A stretch of 64,000 bases of DNA from CBDCCT01 sp965214995 (lineage in GTDB: Bacteria > Deinococcota > Deinococci > Deinococcales > Trueperaceae), in assembly GCA_965214995.1 (NCBI GenBank), contig CBDCCT010000002.1, forward strand, positions 682,001-746,000. Reading direction: 5' to 3'. The notes beneath the pieces are model-generated. The model ran no database searches and was not told the origin of the DNA. It saw only the letters and a list, made by a program, of their open reading frames with translations. The position numbers and the translations under genes are program-made. This document shows, piece after piece, positions 21,802 through 33,200 of this stretch. Every line of letters starts with the position of its first letter. Positions within the stretch are counted from its first letter, which is position 1.

Positions 21802-23961
21802 ATGGCAAACTTCAGTCGTGAGAACAAAGAGAACAACGATTTAAGGACTCGAAACTGTTCAGATGCAGTCTTAAGAGGTCATAATCTGAACAATGTGGAT
21901 GTTTGCACGTCAGGTGGAAATTCATTTATCGCAGAGCAGTGTTGTAATGGACGCTCCAGCAGTCATATTAACAACACCGAAGATGGTTTGGTAGAGTTAG
22001 AAGGAGACAATGGGTCTCGTTCACTGAGTAGAGGAAGCATTGCGAAGCTACCTAGGCGTCATAGCTCGTTCAGATTAGCTCATGAGCAACAGGACGATGA
22101 AAGTCGCTCACAACATCGTAGTTTTCAGACAATCTCCACCACAACTCCGCAGAATCATTTACTTCTATCGACGTTCGAGCGACCAATTGCAAGAACAGGC
22201 GACGACTCGCAGACAGTACAACGAAATACTTCAGCACGAATCGCACCAAATCATTGCGAAGTCGTTACATCCCCTGTTAACGACCAGATAGCTCAAGTAT
22301 CTGCTAGTGCCAGCCGGACCTTGCCGACACAAAATTATGCATCATTTCCGCAAAATGGGCTTTCGGAGAGTAATTCAATAAGCAGTGCACAATTATCAGA
22401 GGTTGACGTCGTGGAATTTGGCGTTGGCGATATGAGCATGGCAGAATCCGACAGTTTGGTGCACAATGTGATCAGTCGGGATGATCATATAGGAATTCCA
22501 CCTCCATATTCGAGGTATCCGCATACTGAAGCAAGACAGCACAACTATGGAATTGCGGATGAAAACGTTACAGAATCCGAACTTGAGCAAACGTTAAATG
22601 CATATATACGAGAATCCGCCTTGTCCCGAGCGTCTTCCGCGGAGCATTCAGGGCAGCTTAATGGACTTGACTATGTAAATGCAGCACCCACAGACACTGA
22701 TAACGAAAAATATGAGAAATTAAACTTATGGCAGAGATTTCTACAAACTAAAATTTGTGGCCACAGTTTGCTACTTTGGGTGGTCACCGCCCTGATACTT
22801 TTAATTGCAATTACCACAAGTATTACGGTTGGTGTATTAGTAAAAAATTCTTCAAAGGGCGAAGATGTTGAGGATGAAAATCTTGTAACACAGTAAGTTT
22901 ACCAATTCTGTCTTACGCAAGCTTGCTAGAGAAAATTAATCAGTGAATTAAGCACTACACAAACAAATCCTTCAGATACATCCCCGGCGGCACTTGTTGA
23001 TGTTAACCCCATTCCCAGTCCTTCTGGTTTTCCTGATTTGCCTGATGGTACTTTCTCTCTACCTTTAGGCAGTGCGCTAAAGGAAAGAAATGATTGTCTC
23101 TCCGAAATCAGTCAGTCTGCTGCTTGGTCATGTGCTTTGTTTGGCCCACCTATTCTTATTCACTTGATTCCAGCAGCAGAGCCAGACAAGCCAGGACAAG
23201 CGTGGCTAAGCTCTCTCGCCATGGAAAGCAAAGGGCTTTACTATGGCTTACAACCGCCAGAAATACGACCACAAGACTTGACAACGGTTATAGATTTGGA
23301 GGACCAGATGAGGGGCCCGGCAATGTTTTTCTCTACTACTTATGATAAGGTTGTTATTTTAAAATCTGAAGATTTAATGGAAGAGACGAATCCAAGCAAA
23401 CGAGATGTCAGATACACCTACGGATACGATGAAGGACGGGTGAATAGCGGTGAAACACCTTGGTATTGCTTCTGGAACGACACTACTATTGAAACATATC
23501 TTTATATGCTACCTATCGATACTGACAATTTCACATACGAAGTGGGTACATCACCGGTCACCAAGTCCGAGTCACCTGGGGTCGCTGCATCGGCACCGAG
23601 CTCGTCATACGACCAAGAGAATCGTCCCAATCGTATGAAGCCATACGATGATACTGGATCTGATGTGGGCCCGCCAGTGTATCCGGGTATTGCTAAAATA
23701 GAAGAGCGGGTTCTTCGATCGAGTGGACAGAAATCATATTGTCAACGGATGAATGTTGAAGATGGTGGCAAAGTAATACCTTTTATAGATACTAATGGTG
23801 AGATTGTCGTAAGGAACGTTGAGGGTACTTCAGTCGAAAAATTATCTAGCAGGCTAAGGTATCGGAATGTTCAAAGTACGCTCGACAGTACGCATAGCCC
23901 GCAGTTGGTGAAAAAGGACAGTCCCTCAAATTACTGCAATTGTGAATGGGTAAATGGCTAA
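21802..23961 (+). CDS. Single-pass membrane protein, DUF7820-like
   Basis: Two exons, 21802-22892 and 22953-23961, with a 60-nt intron (GTAAGT...TTAAG), give 699 aa. The first 315 residues are hydrophilic, Ser-rich and probably cytosolic. One hydrophobic segment lies at about residues 322-346 (HSLLLWVVTALILLIAIT onward), giving a type II signal-anchor layout with the C-terminal half outside the cytosol. The C-terminal domain has a LPDGTFSLPLG strand, a Cys followed by WSC, GPAMFFSTTYDKVVILKSED, WYCFWNDTTIETYLYM and YPGIAKIEERV followed by YCQRM. I recall this succession from the fungal family of unknown function DUF7820. The conserved cysteines suggest disulfides in the luminal or extracellular part. 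No enzyme motif is seen. It is the last intact gene before the A+T-rich block, 280 bp from its edge. Confidence 0.8.
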
Positions 23962-24090
23962 ACGGCACCTTCACTTAGCTAGAGGCTTTAGTTGTAGTAC
24001 TATAGTTGATACTATATCTCTATGTCTATTTATTTCGTATCCTATACCAGTATACTTGTAAGGAACATTGAAACGTATGCGGTACCTTAT

Positions 24091-24240
24091 TGTTATGCAC
24101 GCCTGCTAGGTGGTGGCTAAGTGGTTGCGTACAACACTATATAGGCTTCTACATCCCAGGTTCAGGTGTCCTGAATATTGGTAGCTCATTTGGGCTATTG
24201 TAGTAGTGTGTTAGGACCGTAGGAGGTACGTCTAACACTT
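24091..24240 (+). repeat. R-E repeat, copy 1: LTR-like sequence of normal base composition
   Basis: It starts TGTTATGCACGCCTGC and shares most of its length with 62,135-62,275. The two differ mainly by transitions (for example GGTGGCTAAG versus GGTAGCTAGG). The TGTTA start is LTR-like. The right end contains TGTTAGGACC...GTCTAACA, a short inverted pair. It lies exactly at the edge between genes and A+T-rich DNA and probably marks an inserted element. Confidence 0.6.
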
Positions 24241-24767
24241 ATCATATTACTAATTAGTCATTTAACTAGTACTTATATAAATAAAGTTCCCTAAAGATTT
24301 CTCTTATTAGTAATTATTCTATAGATTAGTCTTATCTTATTATTAGAAAACTAGTAGTACCCTTTTTATAATATTATTATATACCATACTTATATATAAA
24401 TAAATATTTAAGGTTATATATATAATATATATATATAAGTAAATATATTACTAAGTAAGATATCTTAGTATTAATCTATATAGAATAAGGATTTAAATAT
24501 AAATCTAGTATACTACTTTAAATTTAAATTATACTTTATAAAATACTATTATAATATTATATAATATTTAAGAGAAGATTATAATACTATTATAATATTA
24601 TATAGTATTTAAAAGAAGATTATAGAATAAATCTATCTATAAATAGTATATTATATTCTAAAGAATAGCTTTAAAAATTAGTTTACTTAATAGAAGTACT
24701 TTAAGTTCTATTATAAGTATATAAAGGTTTTATATTTATAGTATAACCGTAACCTTATATACTCTAT

Positions 24768-25040
24768 TGTTACAAATTCGACATATCCTAGGAGCAGGGC
24801 CCTGCTTCTAGGCCTTATTCCCTTTTCTATATCTATTATATATATAGCTCCCTATAATATATAGCCTATCCTAGATTACTAAGTAGTAATCTAGGCTATA
24901 TAACTTTCTATACTCCCTATCTCTATTACTCTCTATATTTATAAATATATTTCCTAGAGCTTTATATATTACTATCTTTTTAGTGATTTATTCTTGTTAA
25001 TTCATACTTCTTATTTCCTATCTCCTGTCAATTTATAGCA
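24768..25040 (-). repeat. R-A repeat, copy 1 (left arm of an inverted pair)
   Basis: It begins TGTTACAAATTCGACATATCC (the plus-strand end of an LTR-like repeat) and reads in inverse orientation to 27,344-27,612 and 46,908-47,115. The GC palindrome near 24,787-24,812 is preserved. The TG start fits an LTR or terminal inverted repeat. Confidence 0.6.
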
Positions 25041-25087
25041 TCTATATAGCTATTTACCTCCTCCTATGATATATTACTAAGGTGTTA

Positions 25088-25245
25088 TGAGATAGTATGC
25101 CAAGCCTGGTTTTCTACTACTATATATATATTATTTTTAGGCGATTTTATAGCTTTATATTTAATATATTTACATTATTTATAGAGCTTTAATATTATAA
25201 ATATAGATAGATATATATAAGTAATTATATATACTTTATAGTTAT
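25088..25245 (+). repeat. R-D repeat, copy 1
   Basis: The segment around GGTTTTCTACTACTATATAT and TTTTTAGGCGATTTTATAGC is repeated, nearly letter for letter, at 56,965-57,125 in the same orientation. It lacks coding signal and is likely a terminal or leader part of an LTR element. Confidence 0.55.
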
Positions 25246-25254
25246 AAGCCTAGT

Positions 25255-27340
25255 AGGTATTTCTACTACTCACAGTCACGCAAGTATCTGAGTTACTTAA
25301 AAAACTATAGCGTCTTACACGATAGGCTTAGGGTAATAGAATATAGATTCTCTTAATCCCTTAGTTCTTAGACGGTTAGACCTAAAGAGTCTAATTAATA
25401 ATAGTATAGTAATAAACCTAAAGATTAAAACTAATTTACTTATTTAATTATTTTTTACTATATCTAAATTACTATTAATTCTTTTAGATATCTACTACTA
25501 AAGCCTACTTAGAATATATAAGAAAGTTATATTAGATAAAATCTATTATTATTATTTATACTATTTAAATTAAACTATTTAAAACTCTTAAATAAAATAA
25601 AGTTATTTTAAAAGCTTACTAATTAAATCTACTAATATTAAATAAGTATCTATATAGTCTATTTAATATATATCTATAAATAGATTATTACTCTACTAGC
25701 CTCTACTATATAGATATACTTTTTTTAGAAGTAAAATAAGCCTAACTATAAATAATATAAGATATAATATTTTATTAGTCTTTTAAATAATCTAAAAAAA
25801 ATACTAGAAATACTTATTATATATAGATTATATAAGATAGTAAAAAACTTCTAGTTTTTACTAAATTAGTAAATAGAATTCTATTTAAATTAAAATATAA
25901 TAGTTACTCTTAAACTCCTATAAGATAGTATTTAAATAGTAAAGTTTATTAATTCTAATAATATAGTATTAATTCTTAGTTTTAATATTTATAAGATCTT
26001 TAATTATATTCTATATATAAAACTAATCTATATTTTAAAATAAAAATATCTTTTAAAATATCTAGTTATTTAAATTACTAGCTTTTTAAATAACTACTTC
26101 TATAATATTCTAATAGATAGTAATATATATAATTACTTTTTCTAACTATATAGTATTCTATAAAGCTTCCCTTTTTTTTAATTCTATTTATATTTTTTAG
26201 TATAGACTTACTTAATATTTATAGATTCTATATTCTATAAGTAAAAGTAGTTAGTTATATAAATAATATAATATTTTTAACTATTAAAGCTTTAGTAAAA
26301 GAAAACTATAAATAATTTAAGTATATATATAATATATACTAATAATAAGCTAATAAGAATAGTTTACTTTTTATATCTATAAAGTATAAGCTTATCTATC
26401 TTAATAAATATTATTAAATAATAAATACTATAAGAGAGTATTTAAATTAAAATAGTTCTTATTCCCCTAGAGGTTTATATTAATAGAAAACTTAAATAGA
26501 AACTATATATATAAATAACTATTTAAAAGATTAAGTTAAAGCTTTTAATACTTACTACTCTCTTTAAAAATAACTTTAGAGCTTTAATTTAGAGAATAAG
26601 AATACTTTATTAAGCTATTATTTATTTTATTATTCTTTATAACTATTCTATATAGTTCTATATTTAGAATATATTAAACTAATAAATTAAAAATATTAAA
26701 CTAACTATTAAACTTTTAAAAAAAATTAATAAAAAGAGATTTATTTATATTACTAAAAAATTTTAGATTTTTTTAATTAATTATTTATATAAGAAAAGTA
26801 CTATTTTACTACTTATTATTTATCTTTAAGATAAGTAAGCTATTTTTAAAATATATTTTATTTTTTATAAATATTTCTTACTTATCTAATATTAGAAAGT
26901 AAGAAGTTTTTTAGAAAATATAAGAGAAATAAAATAAAATATATTATATTAATACTTTATTAAAAAGTAAATATAAATTAGTATAGTATAAAATCTACTA
27001 ATAGATATATAATAATAAATAATAGTATATAAAGAAATAATAACCCTACTTCTTAAAATAGATAAGTAAATATATTTAAAAAGATATTAATAGATTACTA
27101 TTAAAGATAAAAAAGTATATTATAATAAATAATATAAATAAATATTATACTAAACTCTTTTAAGCTTAGAGTACTCTAGTTTTCTAGCTATATATAAAGT
27201 ATATTAGACTAGCTAACTACTTTTTTAAAAAATAAGTATTAAAAGTAGAGTCTTTAGATTACTAATATAGGCTTAAATAAGAAATACTTAAGTACCTTCT
27301 TCTTTTTTACTTTTATTTTTTATATAATAAATATATACTT
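25255..27340 (+). repeat. R-C repeat, copy 1: unidentified element body
   Basis: About 2.1 kb that recurs at 40,440-42,510 (same strand) and, from about 25,725 onward, inverted at 45,256-46,890. A plus-strand frame through about 26,560-27,400 is open if TAG/TAA are read as Gln, and ends NRQEIGNKKYELIRINH then stop, inside the right R-A arm. I could not match it to a known transposon protein. Confidence 0.55.
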
Positions 27341-27343
27341 GCT

Positions 27344-27612
27344 ATAAATCGATAGGAGATAGGAAATAAGAAGTATGAATTAATAAGAATTAATCACTAA
27401 AGGGATAATAATATATAAAGCTCTAGGAATATATTTATAGATATAAAAGATAGAATAGATAGAGAGTATAGAAAGTTATATAGCTTAAATTACTAGATAG
27501 TAATCTAAAGTAGGCTATATATTATAAAAAGCTATATATATAATAAATATAAAGAGAGAATAAAATTTAAAAATAGAGCTTTACTTCTAAAATATATTAA
27601 ATTTATAATATT
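27344..27612 (+). repeat. R-A repeat, copy 2 (right arm)
   Basis: This is the reverse complement of 24,768-25,040 with many transitions. For example the GGGCCC core of other copies reads GAGCTT here. With the left arm it encloses the R-D/R-C segment. Confidence 0.6.
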
Positions 27613-27789
27613 ACTCTTTCTTTATACTATAAGATCTTTAAGTAGGGCTAAATTTTTTAATTTATTATTTAAAGCTAATAAGGATATTTTCTATAAATAG
27701 AAGAAGGTTAGAGAGGGATTTTTTTATATTGTATTTAGATATCTAACTAAGCTATTTAATAATATATTACTAGCCCCTTTTATAGTAAA

Positions 27790-30195
27790 TAAGATTAATA
27801 ATATCTTTAATTAATTATTAAAGAAGCCTATAAAGCTATACCGGGTTTATTTAATAAGATTATTAAATTATTATTAAATAATTCCTACCAGCCTAGAATC
27901 TGGAGAGAAGCTATAGGGGTTATAATACCTAAGCCTAATAAGGAAGATAGATTAAATCCTAAATCTTATAGGCCTATATCTTTATTAAATTACCTAGGGA
28001 AAATATTAGAAAAGATTATAGCTACTAGATTAGGAAAACTAGCTAATAATCCTAATACTCCTATCTCTTTATTATACCCTAGTTAAATAGGGGGGAGATT
28101 AAATAGAAGCTCTATAGATACTAGTCTTCTATTATTATCTAATATAGAGAAAAATTAGCTAAAAAGAAAGATAACCTCTACTATCTTTTTAGATATAGAG
28201 GGGGCTTTTAATAATATATCTAAATCTAGATTATTATATATTATTAAAAGCCTAGGCCTACCCTATTCTCTTTATTTATTTATTTATAATTTTCTTTCTT
28301 ATAGAAAATTATAGATTAAAATAGAAGGAGAGATAGGAGATTTATTTAATATAAATATAGGAATACTTTAGGGGTCCCTCTTATCCCCTATTTTATTCCT
28401 TATTTATATTAGAGATTTATTCTACCTAGATATCTTTAAAGATATATTCTTTATAAGCTATTTAGATAATATTTCTTTATTTACTAGCTCTAAGAATCCT
28501 AAAAGAAATAAAAAACGTCTAGAAAGAGCTATTAAAGATTTATTTATATACTCTAAAAAAAGGCTTATAGAGTTTAGTACCCCTAAAATAGATTTAATCT
28601 ACTTTTCTAGAAAAAGAATACCTATTAAAGATAAAATAAGGATTAAAAATACTTATATAACCCCTAAAAACTAGCTTAAATAGTTAGGAATTCTATTTAA
28701 TAATAAGTTTACTTTTAAAGAATATATTATTAATAGAACTAATCTAGCTAAAAGAGGGTTATATAATTTATCTATATTATCTAATACTATAAAAGGCCTA
28801 GATTTTAAATCTATAAGAAGGTTATATATAAGTATTATTACTTCTATATTAGATTATAGCTCTATTCTCTAGTTTAGAAATAAAGATAAAACTAATAATA
28901 ATCTATTAGATTATTATAGAAAAATATAAAATAAAGGCCTAAGAACTATTCTAGAAGCCTTTAAAATAAATCCTACTTTAGCTCTAGATATAGAGGGTAA
29001 TCTACTACCCCCTAATCTAAGACTAGAAAAAAAGAATATATCCTTTTATAATAGGTTAAATTATCTATAAAATAACTACCCTATTAAAGAATTTTATAAA
29101 GGAAATAGTAGGCTAGATATATAGATTTCTAGGCTTTATTCTATAAGGAAAGATTTATATCCTAATAATAATAATAGCCTAGATCTTATATCTACTAAAG
29201 ATATAAATAACTATCTCCTTAATAGGTGGAAAGAAAGCTAGATTAAATCCTCTAAAAAAGGTAGAGAATACTCTTATAATATAAATAATAATCCTTTATT
29301 AAGGACTAAACCTATTATTAATAAGAGCTTTTCTAAGCCTATTAATTTAGCTTTTTTTTAGCTTAAATTAGGGTATAGTTATTTTAAAAGTTATTTATCT
29401 AAGATTAATAAGAATAATAATAATAAGTATCCTAGGTATTCTACTAAAATTTAGTCTCCTAGGTACTTATTATTATCCTATTCTTTATATAATAAAGAAA
29501 GACTAGCTTTAAAAAACTCTTTAAAAGTTATTATTTTAAGAAGGCTAGACTTTTCTTTATTATTTAATACTAAAAAAGGAATACTAGCTACGCTAGAATT
29601 TCTAAAAAAAACTAAAATATCTACTAGAGAGTAGTTTAACTTTCTTTAATTATATTAAAAAGTACTCTAAGCTTCTATTATTAAAGAGGTCTATTTTATT
29701 TACTAGTATTTTATTAGTATATAAAGTAGGTCTCTTTAGTAAATAAAGCTTAATCTATCTTACCTCCTAAAAATTTTAAGGAGGGTTTTACTTTATTTTA
29801 TCTTCTTTTATTTTATATTATTTTATCTTATTATTATTATATAATCTAATAATAGTAAGGTTTTCCTAGTTTTTTTCCTTTTAAAAAGATTTTATTTAGG
29901 TTTTCCCTTACTACTTTATAATTTATATTTCTCTAAGATTTATTTATTATAAGGGTAAAAATCTACTTATTATTTTATTTATTAAGTATTTTTCCTTAAT
30001 ACCCCCTAGTCTTTTTATATTAATAGCTTATAGTACTTATTATAAGTCTATAAATATAGAAAGAGTTATTTATTTTTATAAGAACCTATTTATCTATTCT
30101 TAGATAAAGAATATATATAGATTTAATAGATAATTAGATAGACCTAATCTATGCATTATAGTCTAGTAACTATAAACGTAAAGAATAGAATATAT
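27790..30195 (+). mobile_element. Tad1-like LINE, 5'-truncated copy 1
   Basis: The plus strand encodes the reverse-transcriptase half of a non-LTR retrotransposon, with stops at former Gln/Trp codons. KSYRPISLLNYLGKILEKII, STIFLDIEGAFNNISKSRLL, the degraded PQGSPLSP region (L-stop-GSLLSP near 28,370) and FISYLDN (the YVDD/YADD position) appear in the expected order. The C-terminal region continues to about 29,650, then a 3' UTR ends in ATT/TTA repeats near 30,200. The endonuclease and ORF1 are missing; truncation at the 5' end is usual for LINEs. It is more heavily mutated than the minus-strand copy. Confidence 0.8.
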
Positions 30196-30214
30196 TATTA
30201 TTATTACTATTAAA

Positions 30215-33200
30215 TAATAATAATAATATATTCCGTTCTTTGCGTTTGCAGTCGCTAGACTATGACGCGTAGATTAGGTCTATCTAATTATCTATTAAAT
30301 CTATACATATTCTTTATCTAAGAATAGATAAATAGGTTCTTATAAAAATAAACGACTCTTTCTATATTTATAGACTTATAATAAGTACTATAAGCTATTA
30401 ATATAGAAAGACTAGGGGGTATTAAGGAGAGACACCTAATAAATAAAATAATAAGTAGATTCCTACCCTTATAATAAATAAATCTTAGAGAAATATAAAT
30501 TATAAAGTAGTAAGGGAAAACCTAGATAAAACCTTTTTAAAAGGGAAAAAACTAGGAAAACCTTACTATTATTAGATTATATAATAATAATAAGATAAAA
30601 TAATATAAAATAAAAGAAGATAAAATAAAGTAAAACCCTCCTTAAAATTTTTAGGAGGTAAGGCGGATTAAGCTTTATTTACTAAAGAGACCTGCTTTAT
30701 ATACTAATAAAATACTAGTAAATAAAGCAGACCTCTTTAATAATAGAAGCTTAGAGTGCTTTTTAATATAACTAAAGAGAGTTAAACCACTCTCTAGTAG
30801 ATATTTTAGTTTTTTCTAGAAATTCTAGCGTAGCTAGTATTCCTTTTTTAGTATTAAATAATAAAGAAAGGTCTAGCCTTCTTAAAATAATAGCTTTTAA
30901 AGAGTCTTTTAAAGCTAGTCTTTCTTTATTATATAAAGGATAGGATAATAATAAGTGCCTAGGAGACTAAATTTTAGTAGGATACCTAGGATACTTATTA
31001 TTATTATCCTTATTAATCTTAGATAAATAACTTTTAAAATAACTATACCCTAATTTAAGCTAAAAGAAAGCTAAATTAATAGGCTTAGAAAAGCTCTTAT
31101 TAATAATAGGTTTAGTCCTTAATAAAGGATTATTATTTATATTATAAGAGTATTCTCTACCTTTTTTAGAGGATTTAATCCAGCTTTCTTTCCACCTATT
31201 AAGGAGATAGTTATTTATATCTTTAGTAGATATAAGATCTAGGCTATTATTACTATTAGGATATAAATCTTTCCTTATAGAATAAAGCCTAGAAATCTAT
31301 ATATCTAGCCTACTATTTCCTTTATAAAATTCTTTAATAGGGTGGTTATTTTGTAGATAATTTAACCTATTATAAAAGGATATATTCTTTTTTTCTAGTC
31401 TTAGATTAGGGGGTAGTAGATTACCCTCTATATCTAGAGCTAAAGTAGGACTTATTTTAAAGGCTCCTAGAATAGTTCTTAGGCCTTTATTTTATATTTT
31501 TCTATAATAATCTAATAGATTATTATTAGTTTTATCTTTATTTCTAAACCAGAGAATAGAGCTATAATCTAATATAGAAGTAATAATACTTATATATAAC
31601 CTTCTTATAGATTTAAAATCTAGGCCTTTTATAGTATTAGATAATATAGATAAATTATATAACCCTCTTTTAGCTAGATTAGTTCTATTAATAATATATT
31701 CTTTAAAAGTAAACTTATTATTAAATAGAATTCCTAACCATTTAAGCTGGTTTTTAGGGGTTATATAAGTATTTTTAATCCTTATTTTATCTTTAATAGG
31801 TATTCTTTTTCTAGAAAAGTAGATTAAATCTATTTTAGGGGTACTAAACTCTATAAGCCTTTCTTTAGAGTGTATAAATAAATCTTTAATAGCTCTTTCT
31901 AGACGTTTTTTATTTCTTTTAGGATTCTTAGAGCTAGTAGATAAAGAAATATTATCTAAATAGCTTATAAAGAATATATCTTTAAAGATATCTAGGTAGA
32001 ATAAATCTCTAATATAAATAAGGAATAAAATAGGGGATAAGGGGGACCCCTAAGGTATTCCTATATTTATATTAAATAAATCTCCTATCTCTCCTTCTAT
32101 TTTAATCTGTAATTTTCTATAAGAAAGAAAATTATAAATAAATAAATAAAGAGAATAGGGTAGGCCTAGGCTTTTAATAATATATAATAATCTAGATTTA
32201 GATATATTATTAAAAGCCCCCTCTATATCTAAAAAGATAGTAGAGGTTATCTTTCTTTTTAGCTAATTTTTCTCTATATTAGATAATAATAGAAGACTAG
32301 TATCTATAGAGCTTCTATTTAATCTCCCCCCTATTTAACTAGGGTATAATAAAGAGATAGGGGTATTAGGATTATTAGCTAGTTTTCCTAATCTAGTAGC
32401 TATAATCTTTTCTAATATTTTCCCTAGGTAATTTAATAAAGATATAGGCCTATAAGATTTAGGATTTAATCTATCTTCCTTATTAGGCTTAGGTATTATA
32501 ACCCCTATAGCTTCTCTCCAGATTCTAGGCTAGTAGGAATTATTTAATAATAATTTAATAATCTTATTAAATAAACCCGGTATAGCTTTATAGGCTTCTT
32601 TAATAATTAAAAAGGATATTTTATCTAGCCTAGAGGCTTTTTTAGGATTACTAGAATTAATAGCTAGAGAAATCTCTAGATTATTAATAATAGGCCAGTC
32701 CTATCCTTTATCTTTATAATTATTAAAATTTATAGCTATAGAAGTAGGAGGAGTAGGAAATAAAGCTTTTTTAAATATAGAGCTTTTTTCCTTAAAGCTA
32801 TTAGCTTTAATTTCTTTATTATCTTCTTTATAGATTATAGTAGGAATAGTATAATCCTTTTTATTTATAATCTTAAGAGGGTTATAGATATCTATAGATT
32901 TAGAATCTATAGATTCTAGATAATTAATCCAGCTAGTAGATTTAGCCTTTTTAACCTCTTTAAAGTAGATATTTCTAGCTTTTTTAAAAGAGTTAAAATC
33001 CTCTAGAGTTCTAGTAGATTTATAACGCCTTTTAGAGCTAGATAAAGATTTTCTTAAAGCTTTTAAATCTTTATTCTACTACTTTTTAGAATAAGAAGAT
33101 ATTTTCTTTATAGGAGCTAGCTCCTCTACTAATTCTCTTAATATAGAAGTTAGATTTATAGCTAAATCTTCTAAATAAGGAATAGTAGGATTATCTTTAT

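Noticed and set aside
1..24000. Secondary-metabolite or other functional gene cluster
   Set aside because: The genes are unrelated housekeeping and unknown genes; one oxidoreductase next to a channel is not enough to claim a cluster.
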